A DNA stretch of 42,000 bases from Alistipes sp. (GTDB lineage Bacteria; Bacteroidota; Bacteroidia; Bacteroidales; Rikenellaceae), in assembly GCA_017531305.1 (NCBI GenBank), contig JAFXLG010000072.1, positions 1 through 42,000 of the forward strand, in the 5' to 3' direction. How positions within the stretch are numbered: position 1 is the stretch's first letter; each line of letters opens with the position of its first letter. The translations under genes were made by a program, and so were the position numbers. Below, in pieces: positions 34,206 through 41,835 of the stretch. The notes under the pieces were generated by a model. It made no database searches. It worked only from the letters and a program-made list of their open reading frames with translations, and had not been told where the DNA came from.

Positions 34206-34239
34206 CACCACTGAAACTTTAGGAAAAAATTAAAACATT

Positions 34240-34653
34240 ATGGAATTTAAGGATATTTTGGCTATTTCGGGTATGCCCGGTCTTTACAAGTATGTTGCAC
34301 ACTCGACTCGCGGTATTATCGTGGAGTCACTCGCTGATGGTCGCCGTTCAAATGCTTCGGCTACTTCGAGAGTGAGTGCGCTATCTGAGATTTCGATGTT
34401 CACCGAGGGTGAGGATATAGCTTTGGCAGAGGTTTTCACCCGCATGTATGCCTACACCGAGGGTAAGCAGGCAATCTCGCACAAGGAGTCTGCCGATAAG
34501 CTCAAGGCTGAGTTTGAGGCTGTATTGCCTGAGTATGACAAGGAGCGTGTACACGTATCGGATATCAAAAAGGCATTCTCTTGGTTCAACATCTTGGTTG
34601 GCGCAGGCTTCACCGAGTTCAAGTTGCCAGAGGAGGAGCAGGCTCAGGAGTAA
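34240..34653 (+). CDS. DUF5606 family protein
   Basis: A 137-residue soluble protein recognised by its start MEFKDILAISGMPGLYKYVA followed by RGIIVESLADGRR, the signature of DUF5606, a Bacteroidota family of unknown function. The N-terminal approximately 60 residues look like a small beta-barrel (SH3/Tudor-like); the rest is helical and acidic, ending in EEEQAQE. It is a single-gene unit with an excellent promoter and a terminator, suggesting strong constitutive expression. No function can be stated. Confidence 0.88.
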   Translation: MEFKDILAISGMPGLYKYVAHSTRGIIVESLADGRRSNASATSRVSALSEISMFTEGEDIALAEVFTRMYAYTEGKQAISHKESADKLKAEFEAVLPEYDKERVHVSDIKKAFSWFNILVGAGFTEFKLPEEEQAQE

Positions 34654-34685
34654 GAGTGAGCTTCGACAGGGATAATTGAAACAAT

Positions 34686-34722
34686 AAGTCCGCATTACGA
34701 TTGTAGTGCGGACTTTATTTAT
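34686..34722 (+). terminator. Terminator of the DUF5606 gene
   Basis: 13-bp stem (34686-34698 with 34703-34715, one G-T pair), 4-base loop, then TTATTTAT. Confidence 0.85.
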
Positions 34723-34735
34723 GCTACTAAAGCAA

Positions 34736-35317
34736 CTATGATGGTTGCTCGGCATTAACCTTCACCTTGACGTATTTATATCCACGGTGGCGAAGTTCAA
34801 TCGAGATGCCGATTTCATAGAATACCTTGACGGCACGAGCATAGATATGGAATGCCATCACGCTCTGGGGCTCGATGCCCTCCTTGCGGATCATGGTGTG
34901 AGCAGTCTGAGCACATTTGCGGATAACACCCTCCAAACGCTGATGCTCCTCCGACTCAAGTTTATAACCCACCAAACACTCCACAACATATTCATCCAAG
35001 CAGTCAATGCCGCGTGGCTTAGCCAACATCGAATACCAATCCTCCACATGCTTATACTCAGCCCACGACTTATCCCACAGCACCGCAGCACCCATACCCA
35101 CATAGGCTGCCCACGCAATAGCCGCCAAAGGATACTCGGCGATCTGAGGGACTGCAGCAGCCATATATTCGGGAGCCATTGCATTCCACTTCTCATCCAG
35201 CTCCTCAACGGTATATAACTCGCCATCGAGCATCTGATCGGCAGTACACTGATCGATCAGGGTCTTGGCAAGTTTGCAGCTGAACGAATCCAAAAATTCA
35301 AGATCTTTTGTCTCCAT
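34736..35317 (-). CDS. Conserved-looking hypothetical helical protein
   Basis: A 193-residue soluble protein, METKDLEFLDSFSCKLAKTL at the start, that I do not recognise. It is predominantly helical with Trp/Tyr-rich stretches (IAWAAYVGMGAAVLWDKSWAEYKHVEDWY) and no signal peptide. The ATG at 35317 is preferred over one at 35335, because the latter lies inside the hairpin of the galM terminator. It is downstream of galM on the same strand, but the terminator between them suggests separate or read-through-dependent expression. Confidence 0.7.
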   Translation of the reverse strand: METKDLEFLDSFSCKLAKTLIDQCTADQMLDGELYTVEELDEKWNAMAPEYMAAAVPQIAEYPLAAIAWAAYVGMGAAVLWDKSWAEYKHVEDWYSMLAKPRGIDCLDEYVVECLVGYKLESEEHQRLEGVIRKCAQTAHTMIRKEGIEPQSVMAFHIYARAVKVFYEIGISIELRHRGYKYVKVKVNAEQPS

Positions 35318-35324
35318 ATCGTAT

Positions 35325-35350
35325 AAAAAGGGCAATCCGAGAACTGCCCT
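35325..35350 (-). terminator. Terminator after galM, placed just before the next start codon
   Basis: On the minus strand AGGGCA pairs with TGCCCT (35345-35350 with 35329-35334), then TTTTATA. It ends 8 bases before the ATG at 35317. Confidence 0.65.
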
Positions 35351-35377
35351 ATTAACTTATTGTTTAATTAATTCGCT

Positions 35378-36433
35378 TTAGAAAGTACCCAAACGGAATA
35401 CAATCTTCTGGCAATAGAGGTCTCCTGCCTTGAGTTCCACAGATGGGAAACGAGGCTCGTTAACGGCATTAGGATAGTTCTGGCACTCGATAGCAACACC
35501 CGAATAATCCTGATAGCGACCGCCTGACTTGGTCACAGGACATCCACCCTCAAGCCAATTGCCAGTATAGACCATAGCACCTGCCTGAGAAGAGAGAACC
35601 TCGACCTTACGACCTGAAGCATGATGACGAAGCTCGCCGATAGGAGCCAAGATGTTTGGCTTCCAATCGTCCATCACAAAGAAGTGGTCATAACCCTTGA
35701 AATCCTTCATGTGGTTGAACTCCGACAAGATATCATCGCCAAACTTACGCCATGAAGTGAAGTCCTGAGGAGTACCCTTCACATCGAGATATTCGCCTGT
35801 AGGGATCTGAGTAGGATCCATCTCCAAAACGCGTGAGCAATTCAGATGCATCTCATGATCCAAGATAGTCTGACCGCTACCCTCGCCTGCCAAGTTCCAA
35901 TAAACGTGGTTTGTGAGGTTTACAACAGTATTCTTGTCACTCTTGGCAACGTAAGTGATCTCCAACTCATTATCATCCGAGAAGTAGTAACCAGCCTCGA
36001 CATACAACTCGCCAGGATAGTTCTGCTCGCCATCTGGAGAGGTGCGTGAGAATACTACGCGGTTGGTCTCCACGCGGCTGTCCCACAACTGATTGGCAAA
36101 GCCCTTAGAGCCACCATGCAGATGGTTAGGACCATTGTTGATCTCGAGCATATACTCCACGCCATCAACCGTCATCTTGCCTTTGGCAATACGGTTGGCA
36201 ACACGACCTACGCTCTTACCGCTGGCTGCGCCATCGCCAAAATAGCTCATGGCATCTTTATAACCGAGTACGATATCATCTACCTTACCATCACGATCTG
36301 GTGCCTTCACCGATACGATAGATGCTCCGATGTTGCAAAGCTGCACCTCGCAACCCTTCTCATTGCGGATAGTATAGAGAACGATAGCCTCGCCCTCAGG
36401 GGTAGAACCCCAAATGTGCTGTAAAATTTCCAT
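35378..36433 (-). CDS. galM: Aldose 1-epimerase (galactose mutarotase)
   Basis: A 351-residue cytosolic enzyme interconverting alpha and beta anomers of galactose/glucose. Substrate-binding and catalytic residues are visible: Asn80-Arg81 (GRVANRIAKG), His104/His106 (GPNHLHGG), His176 (NLTNHVYWNL, general acid) and Glu316 (SGVAIECQNYPNA, general base). It has no signal peptide. Its ATG overlaps the gltX stop by one base (TAATG), so translation is coupled. It fits with the secreted beta-galactosidase encoded 7 kb away as part of galactose use, though not in the same operon. Confidence 0.95.
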   Translation of the reverse strand: MEILQHIWGSTPEGEAIVLYTIRNEKGCEVQLCNIGASIVSVKAPDRDGKVDDIVLGYKDAMSYFGDGAASGKSVGRVANRIAKGKMTVDGVEYMLEINNGPNHLHGGSKGFANQLWDSRVETNRVVFSRTSPDGEQNYPGELYVEAGYYFSDDNELEITYVAKSDKNTVVNLTNHVYWNLAGEGSGQTILDHEMHLNCSRVLEMDPTQIPTGEYLDVKGTPQDFTSWRKFGDDILSEFNHMKDFKGYDHFFVMDDWKPNILAPIGELRHHASGRKVEVLSSQAGAMVYTGNWLEGGCPVTKSGGRYQDYSGVAIECQNYPNAVNEPRFPSVELKAGDLYCQKIVFRLGTF

Positions 36434-37968
36434 TATTCAATAGGTTTAAGGTTAGTCAATAGATAGTCAATACGCTTGAGGCACTCCTCCTGTCCCAAGA
36501 ATGAAGTGACATCAAACATACCAGGTCCCTTGCCCGCGCCGACCAAAGCCAAACGCAGAGAGTTCATGATTTGTCCCATGCCATAGCCCTTCTCTTGAAT
36601 CCAAGCAGTAACGATAGCCTCGGTATTCTCCAACGAGAAATCCTCGATAGCAGCCAAAAGCTCACGAAGCTCAGCCAAGCGTGCAGGGTTTTCGCCCTTC
36701 CAATATTTCTTGACCTGCTTTTCATCGTACTCGGTTGGAGCTACAAAGAAGTATGAGGTAAGATCCCACAAGTCGTTAATAAACGAAGCACGCTCCTTCA
36801 TGATGCCAGCAGCTTTACCTGCCAACTCATCGGTAGTCTCAACGCCATTAGCCTTCAAGATAGGCTGGAACAACGATGCCAACTCCTCGTCTGATTTGTG
36901 GTGCATATATTGGGCATTGAACCACTTAGCCTTATCGGGCTGGAAGCGTGCACCAGCCTTAGAGACACGATCCAAAGAGAATGAGTCGATAAGCTCCTGC
37001 ATAGAGAAGATCTCCTGTTCGGTGCCTGGGTTCCATCCAAGCAAAGCAAGCATATTGACAAACGCCTCGGCAAAATAGCCATCCTCACGATAGCCATGAG
37101 CAGTCTCGCCTGTGGAAGGAGAAGTCCAGAAGAGTGGGAATACAGGGAATCCCATCTTATCGCCATCGCGTTTAGAGAGCTTACCACCACCCGTAGGCTT
37201 CAACAATAGTGGCAAGTGAGCAAACTGTGGCTGAGAATCCTGCCAACCAAAAGCACGGTACAACAAATAGTGCAAAGGCAGAGATGGCAACCACTCCTCG
37301 CCACGAATAACGTGAGAGATCTCCATCAAATGGTCATCAACGATATTTGCCAAGTGATAGGTTGGAAGCTGATCAGCACTCTTATAAAGCACCTTATCAT
37401 CCAAAGTAGAGGTATTGACCTTAACATGACCGCGAATCAAATCATCCATCTCGACAACCTCATTCTCAGGCATCTTGAAACGTACAACCCAGATATCGCC
37501 TCGCGCGATACGAGCCTCGACCTCCTCCTTGCTCAAGCTAAGCGAAGTAGGCAACTTCTCGCGGACGGTATAGTTATAGGCGAAGGTCTGACCCGCAGCC
37601 TCTGCCTCCTTACGCAAGGCATCCAACTCTTCCGATGTGTCGAAAGCGTAGTATGCCCAACCAGCCTCAACGAGTTGCTTGGCATACTTTAGGTAGATCT
37701 CCTTACGCTCACTCTGACGATATGGAGCGTGAGGACCTCCTACGCCCACACCCTCATCAATCTCGATACCACACCACTTGAGCGACTCGATGATATAATC
37801 CTCTGCTCCAGGGACGAATCGCTGAGAGTCGGTATCCTCGATACGAAGAATCATCTTACCGCCATGACGGCGTGCAAATAAATAGTTATAAAGTGCAGTA
37901 CGCACACCACCCATGTGCAAAGGACCTGTGGGCGATGGTGCAAAACGTACTCTAACCTCTTGTGACAT
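36433..37968 (-). CDS. gltX: Glutamate-tRNA ligase
   Basis: A 511-residue class I aminoacyl-tRNA synthetase charging tRNA-Glu. The HIGH-type motif is in [21 protein letters not shown] (HMGG) near residues 9-22, and the KMSKS-type motif is KLSKRDGDK. The C-terminal anticodon-binding helical region ends [10 protein letters not shown]. The length is normal for Bacteroidota. It is third in a minus-strand run SIMPL protein - four-TM protein - gltX - galM, with short gaps of 20 and 22 bases and then a one-base overlap, so all four may share one transcript. Confidence 0.97.
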   Translation of the reverse strand: MSQEVRVRFAPSPTGPLHMGGVRTALYNYLFARRHGGKMILRIEDTDSQRFVPGAEDYIIESLKWCGIEIDEGVGVGGPHAPYRQSERKEIYLKYAKQLVEAGWAYYAFDTSEELDALRKEAEAAGQTFAYNYTVREKLPTSLSLSKEEVEARIARGDIWVVRFKMPENEVVEMDDLIRGHVKVNTSTLDDKVLYKSADQLPTYHLANIVDDHLMEISHVIRGEEWLPSLPLHYLLYRAFGWQDSQPQFAHLPLLLKPTGGGKLSKRDGDKMGFPVFPLFWTSPSTGETAHGYREDGYFAEAFVNMLALLGWNPGTEQEIFSMQELIDSFSLDRVSKAGARFQPDKAKWFNAQYMHHKSDEELASLFQPILKANGVETTDELAGKAAGIMKERASFINDLWDLTSYFFVAPTEYDEKQVKKYWKGENPARLAELRELLAAIEDFSLENTEAIVTAWIQEKGYGMGQIMNSLRLALVGAGKGPGMFDVTSFLGQEECLKRIDYLLTNLKPIE

Positions 37969-37990
37969 AGTTTTCTTTTATTTTAAGTTT

Positions 37991-38365
37991 TTATTTATTT
38001 TTCTTCTCTTTGAGTTTCAGCCAAGTGGCAAGCAGGAGTGCCAAAATGGTATATGAAGCTGAATAGACCAGCATACCTCGGCTGAAACCGTGAGTTGCGG
38101 GATAGCTCTCTTGCAACCAAGTATTAACCGTAACGGCTAACATAACTGAGAGCAAGAATGACAAAGCTAACGCAAACTGATTACTCTTTTTGTTACGCTC
38201 AATTATAGGCATCGGAACCAAGAACATAAAAGTCCACAGCGTAAAACACCACACCCACATTGCCCAATAGGCAACCGTAGGAAAATAAAACGCCGCAACT
38301 GTCAATGCAGTTGCAAGAACTGCAAAGGCACACGCAATAAGCTGAAATATTCTCCAAATATCCAT
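37991..38365 (-). CDS. Small four-TM membrane protein
   Basis: A 124-residue protein I do not recognise, with four hydrophobic helices: IFQLIACAFAVLATALTVAAF, AYWAMWVWCFTLWTFMFLV, FALALSFLLSVMLAVTVNTW and GMLVYSASYTILALLLATWL. It ends in a Lys-rich cytoplasmic tail (KLKEKKNK). It lies between the SIMPL gene and gltX with gaps of 20 and 22 bases, so it is probably part of that operon. The function is unknown. Confidence 0.78.
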   Translation of the reverse strand: MDIWRIFQLIACAFAVLATALTVAAFYFPTVAYWAMWVWCFTLWTFMFLVPMPIIERNKKSNQFALALSFLLSVMLAVTVNTWLQESYPATHGFSRGMLVYSASYTILALLLATWLKLKEKKNK

Positions 38366-38385
38366 AGCCTTTAAAGTTGTTATGC

Positions 38386-39117
38386 CTATTTTACACGGTA
38401 TTCCACTCTCATTGTGATACGCGCTTTCTTTTGACGGCTTGAGGTATTAAACGAACCACCAGCCGAGAACTCTTCATTGGAGTTAGCACCCGTGATCTGA
38501 AAAACACCCATCTTCGCCGAAGCTACGCGACCGATAGCAGCACCTGCATTCTCTGCAATCTTCTCAGCACGAGCGCGTGCATCAGCCGAAGCTCGCTCGA
38601 TAAGTGAAAGCTTGACATCATCCAACTTGGTATAATAGTATGATGGCTGGTAGGCATCAATCGAGACTCCTTGTGCAATGAGCGAAGAGATCTCACGCGA
38701 GATATTTTCGACCTTATCAACCTCGGAAGACTCGATAGAGAAACCTTGACTCAAACGATAGCCCGTAAAACGCTGACCAGCATAATTACCGCTGGCGTTA
38801 TAGACTGGCTCGGTCTGCTTATAGACATTAACAAACTTAAAGACAATCTGCTCTGCCTTCACTCCGCGTGAGGTGATAAACTCCTGCACTTTGAGTTTGT
38901 TGCGCTCCAACTGAGCATACCCCGAAGCAACATCCAGAGTCTCATAAACAATCTCACCATTCCACACGATAAGGTCGGAAGAGAACTCGGTCTCACCCAA
39001 ACCCGTCACAACGATGGTATCTTGCGAACGGAACTTATAGGTATAGGCACGTCCCAAAAGCCATGCGCTCAGAATTATCGCAACTCCGATAATGATATAT
39101 TTCGAGTTCGCTTTCAT
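38386..39117 (-). CDS. SIMPL domain (DUF541) protein
   Basis: A 243-residue envelope protein anchored by an N-terminal hydrophobic helix (YIIIGVAIILSAWLLGRAY). The rest is a SIMPL domain: TIVVTGLGETEFSSDLIVWNG at the start, a VQEFITSRGVKAEQI helix-strand unit, a YRLSQGFSIESSEVDKV core, then LIERASADARARAEKIAENAG and a final ITMRVEYRVK strand. Members form oligomeric periplasmic assemblies, some linked to stress tolerance. It is the first gene of the run leading to gltX and galM. Confidence 0.88.
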   Translation of the reverse strand: MKANSKYIIIGVAIILSAWLLGRAYTYKFRSQDTIVVTGLGETEFSSDLIVWNGEIVYETLDVASGYAQLERNKLKVQEFITSRGVKAEQIVFKFVNVYKQTEPVYNASGNYAGQRFTGYRLSQGFSIESSEVDKVENISREISSLIAQGVSIDAYQPSYYYTKLDDVKLSLIERASADARARAEKIAENAGAAIGRVASAKMGVFQITGANSNEEFSAGGSFNTSSRQKKARITMRVEYRVK

Positions 39118-39300
39118 ATTGCAGTAATTTTATCTACACCCTAAATTTATTTGTGCTGTTGTTTTTTAAATTGCGCCCACTAATAATTGATTTGTGAGAT
39201 TATTTCAAGGCTTGCGAAGTTATCGAAAGCGGAGTTTACTATGGTAAATGAGCATTCTCAACGCAAGCAAGATGCCAAAACAACCCACAAGGCGAATGGT
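39118..39300. other. Intergenic block after ychF with a near-palindrome
   Basis: No credible gene. It contains TTTAC-TATG-GTAAA (39235-39248). The surrounding approximately 100 bases (from about 39208 to 39300) resemble a sequence I recall occurring between genes in other Bacteroidales, possibly a dispersed repeat. The promoter of the SIMPL operon should lie at the left end but no clear TAnnTTTG was found. Confidence 0.4.
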
Positions 39301-40398
39301 TTACACGTTGAAGAGGAAGTGCATAATATCCCCATCCTGCACTACATACTCCTTACCCTCGATACCGATCTTACCTACATCGCGGCAAGCCTTCTCGGAG
39401 CCAAGAGCAACGTAATCATCATACTTGATTACCTCGGCACGGATAAATCCTCGCTCAAAATCGGTGTGGATGATACCCGCAGTCTGAGGAGCCTTCATTC
39501 CCTTAACGAAGGTCCATGCGCGGCTCTCATCGGCACCTGTAGTGAAGAATGTCTGGAGATTGAGCAACTTATATGCCGCTTTGATCAGACGAGCTACGCC
39601 CGACTCCTCCAAGCCCATATCCTGAAGGAACATCTGACGCTCCTCGTAATCCTCCAACTCGGCAATATCTGCCTCGGTAGCTGCAGCCACGATCAACATC
39701 TCGGCATTTTCGTTGGCAATAGCAGCCTTGACTGCTTCGGTGTGAGCGTTACCGCTTACGGCACTTGCCTCATCGACATTACATACATAGAGAACAGGTT
39801 TATCGGTCAGAAGATTCATATCGGCAACCAACTTACGATCATTATCATCTGTCTCGACAGTACGCACGCTCTGACCCTGAAGCAAAGCCTCCTTGAAGAG
39901 CGAGAGGATCTCGAAACGGCGTTTAGCGTTCTTATCGCCCGCAACCGCCTGCTTCTGGCATTTGCCGATATTATTCTCTACGGTCTCCAAATCCTTTAGC
40001 TGAAGCTCAGTGTCGATAATGCCTTTATCACGCACTGGGTCGATGGTACCATCGACATGGGTGATATTGCCGTTATCGAAGCAACGCAAGACGTGAATAA
40101 TAGCGTTGGTATTACGGATATTACCTAAGAACTTATTACCCAAGCCCTCGCCCTTGGATGCGCCCTTAACCAAGCCAGCGATATCTACGATCTCGATGGT
40201 GGTAGGAACAACCTTTTTAGGATTATCAATCTCTGCCAACTTAACAAGACGCTCATCGGGAACGGTGATAACGCCTACGTTTGGCTCGATAGTACAGAAA
40301 GGGAAGTTTGCAGCCTGCGCCTTAGCGTTGGACAGGCAATTGAAAAGAGTGGATTTACCAACATTAGGCAAACCAACTATACCGCATTGTAATGCCAT
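39301..40398 (-). CDS. ychF: Ribosome-associated ATPase/GTPase YchF
   Basis: A 365-residue Obg-family P-loop NTPase. The G domain has the P-loop GLPNVGKSTLFN (residues 8-19), the switch region DIAGLVKGASKGEGLGNKFL, and CNVDEAS in place of a canonical NKxD specificity motif, which in YchF favours ATP over GTP. A coiled-coil insertion and a C-terminal TGS domain (TFFTTGADESRAWTFVKG, GFIRAEVIKYDDY) complete it. The length and all motifs are normal. It is a single-gene unit. Confidence 0.96.
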   Translation of the reverse strand: MALQCGIVGLPNVGKSTLFNCLSNAKAQAANFPFCTIEPNVGVITVPDERLVKLAEIDNPKKVVPTTIEIVDIAGLVKGASKGEGLGNKFLGNIRNTNAIIHVLRCFDNGNITHVDGTIDPVRDKGIIDTELQLKDLETVENNIGKCQKQAVAGDKNAKRRFEILSLFKEALLQGQSVRTVETDDNDRKLVADMNLLTDKPVLYVCNVDEASAVSGNAHTEAVKAAIANENAEMLIVAAATEADIAELEDYEERQMFLQDMGLEESGVARLIKAAYKLLNLQTFFTTGADESRAWTFVKGMKAPQTAGIIHTDFERGFIRAEVIKYDDYVALGSEKACRDVGKIGIEGKEYVVQDGDIMHFLFNV

Positions 40399-40435
40399 GT
40401 ATCTAAAGATTTACGTTTATTACTATAATATTTGA

Positions 40436-40443
40436 CAAAAATA
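40436..40443 (-). promoter_or_regulatory. Candidate -7 element of the ychF promoter
   Basis: TATTTTTG on the minus strand, 37 bases before the ATG. The -33 region reads TGTTT rather than TTTG. Confidence 0.5.
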
Positions 40444-40483
40444 CGAATTTTTCGGTAGAAACATTCATTTTAAACTCTAAATA

Positions 40484-40514
40484 TTTGTTGTTTCAAGAGT
40501 TTTACTTATATTTG
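40484..40514 (+). promoter_or_regulatory. Promoter upstream of the structured leader
   Basis: TTTG (40484-40487), 19-base spacer, TATATTTG (40507-40514): an exact Bacteroidales promoter, 282 bases before the next start codon. It predicts a long 5' leader starting near 40521. Confidence 0.85.
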
Positions 40515-40520
40515 CGGAGT

Positions 40521-40796
40521 AATCGCTAATAAAAATCAAGAAACTTAATTTTAAACAAACCTATGTTGGGGCATTTTGTGCCTTGGCTGAAGCGATTGTC
40601 GTTCTATACATGATAAACATTAAAGTGCGTCACTCAAGCGGTGATGCCAAGTTAAACATTCTCAAAAATTACGTTTTGCGGCTCGCATTGGAATGAGTCG
40701 CAAGTGGGTTCATTGACGTATTTGAGCCTTGAGATCGAGGGCGAGAGCTTTTGATCAACGGGAAAATTATGTTTAACTTTTAATGTTTATTAAATC
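40521..40796 (+). ncRNA. Long structured 5' leader or ncRNA of unknown type
   Basis: Complementary segments imply an ordered fold. P0: AATCGCT (40521-40527) with AGCGATT (40591-40597), enclosing a GGCA/TGCC hairpin. P1: ATAAACATTAA (40613-40623) with TTAATGTTTAT (40780-40790). P2: GCGTCAC with GTGATGC (40627-40633/40641-40647, one G-T). P3: AAGTTAAACAT (40649-40659) with ATGTTTAACTT (40769-40779), directly next to P1 on the 3' side. P4: TTGCGGCTC arm (40676-40684) with GAGTCGCAA (40695-40703). P5: CCTTG with CGAGG (40727-40740). P1 and P3 share the AAACATT/AATGTTT core and could exchange partners. P1 ends 6 bases before the ATG. It does not match a riboswitch class I can name. Confidence 0.6.
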
Positions 40797-41261
40797 ATGA
40801 AAAACAAAAATTCTAAGCTCGTCACAAAATTGATGAGCGAGTCGGGTACGCCCATCTATTATGCACCAGCAGCATCGACATCTGGTAATGGCGTAAAAAT
40901 CTATCGCTACGCATTTGAAAAACTCTGCATGGAGTACAAACGTCAGATTGACGAGGCGGAGTCGCCCATTAGGCAGGCAATCCTGCGACACGAATGGGCA
41001 ACATTCATCCGCGAGCATGTAGAGAATTACAGCGGTAACAAAAGATTCATGAGGGAGCTGGCGAAGTACCTCGAAAAGGAATCTATGGCTGGAGTAAAGC
41101 AGGAGTTCCGCCGAATCAACACCAGCATACACTCGGCAAAGAATTGCCACCGCATAACAGACCTCTGGCTCTATGAGCAACGTCTGGCGGAGATGACGGC
41201 GATGTGTCCTGCATCGCTTCTGGATCAGATCTATGACCATCGCAATACGTGGGTAGCCTAA
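40797..41261 (+). CDS. Orphan 154-residue protein behind the structured leader
   Basis: I do not recognise this soluble, basic, mostly helical protein. The N-terminus is polar (KNKNSKLVTKLMSESGTPIYYAPAAS begins it in two parts), followed by helices with LCMEYKRQIDEAESPIRQAIL, HEWATFIREHVENYSG and FMRELAKYLEKESMAGVK. The end has WLYEQRLAEM and DQIYDHRNTWVA. There is no signal peptide or TM segment. It is a monocistronic unit: exact promoter, approximately 275-base leader, gene and terminator. The length of the leader suggests post-transcriptional control of this gene. Confidence 0.75.
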   Translation: MKNKNSKLVTKLMSESGTPIYYAPAASTSGNGVKIYRYAFEKLCMEYKRQIDEAESPIRQAILRHEWATFIREHVENYSGNKRFMRELAKYLEKESMAGVKQEFRRINTSIHSAKNCHRITDLWLYEQRLAEMTAMCPASLLDQIYDHRNTWVA

Positions 41262-41265
41262 CAAA

Positions 41266-41305
41266 AAATCCCCATCCTTGATTTTACTCAGGGATGGGGA
41301 TTTTT
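41266..41305. terminator. Bidirectional terminator between convergent genes
   Basis: Perfect 12-bp stem (41266-41277 with 41292-41303) with ATCCCCATCC/GGATGGGGAT, T-run on the plus side and A-run on the other, so it can serve both the orphan gene and the lipoprotein gene. Confidence 0.92.
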
Positions 41306-41325
41306 ATTTACGCACAAAGCTACGG

Positions 41326-41772
41326 CTACTCGTTTGAAATAGTGGTACGAACATAGACGCTGACATTCGCTGGATCGTCCTTAGCCACCCATATCATCTT
41401 ATTGGCAGTAAGGCTCTTAACTACATAACGATGCGACCAATCGCCTACGCCGTAATCGTACTGACCACGAATAACAGCACCCAACTCCATATCGGTATCG
41501 ATATAATAGCTACCTGTGATCTCTCGCTCTGCAGTAGAATCGAGATTCTGACGGATGGTAAAGGTACGGTCTGCTCGCACAAACTCGATATGGACATAGC
41601 TACCCTCGGCAAGAGTCACACCATTATCGTAACTCTCCAAAGTCCACCAGCCTGCGATATTGTTGGGCGTAACCTCTAACTGTGGCTCCTGATACTCCTC
41701 CTCCTTGCTGCACGATACGGTCAACATTGCCACCATGAATGTAAGGAGCAAAACTCTTAATAAATTTCTCAT
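41326..41772 (-). CDS. Lipocalin-like lipoprotein
   Basis: A 148-residue lipoprotein. The start at 41772 gives MRNLLRVLLLTFMVAMLTVSC with lipobox LTVSC, then acidic KEEEYQEP. The mature part begins NNIAGWWTLESYDNGVTL and continues in short beta strands (YVHIEFVRADRTFTIRQN, REITGSYYIDTDM, RYVVKSLTANKMIWVAK), like the small lipocalin-like beta-barrels common among Bacteroidales lipoproteins. Ligand and function are unknown. It is read toward the shared terminator. Confidence 0.78.
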   Translation of the reverse strand: MRNLLRVLLLTFMVAMLTVSCSKEEEYQEPQLEVTPNNIAGWWTLESYDNGVTLAEGSYVHIEFVRADRTFTIRQNLDSTAEREITGSYYIDTDMELGAVIRGQYDYGVGDWSHRYVVKSLTANKMIWVAKDDPANVSVYVRTTISNE

Positions 41773-41835
41773 ATCTGATAACACTTTATAACAAGTTTAT
41801 GTTTCTAAATTATCCTCTTGTCTATCCTACTAAAA

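Noticed and set aside
39187-39999. A 270-codon plus-strand open frame over the end of ychF
   Set aside because: It overlaps the intact ychF gene on the opposite strand, has no domain and starts in the non-coding block beside it.
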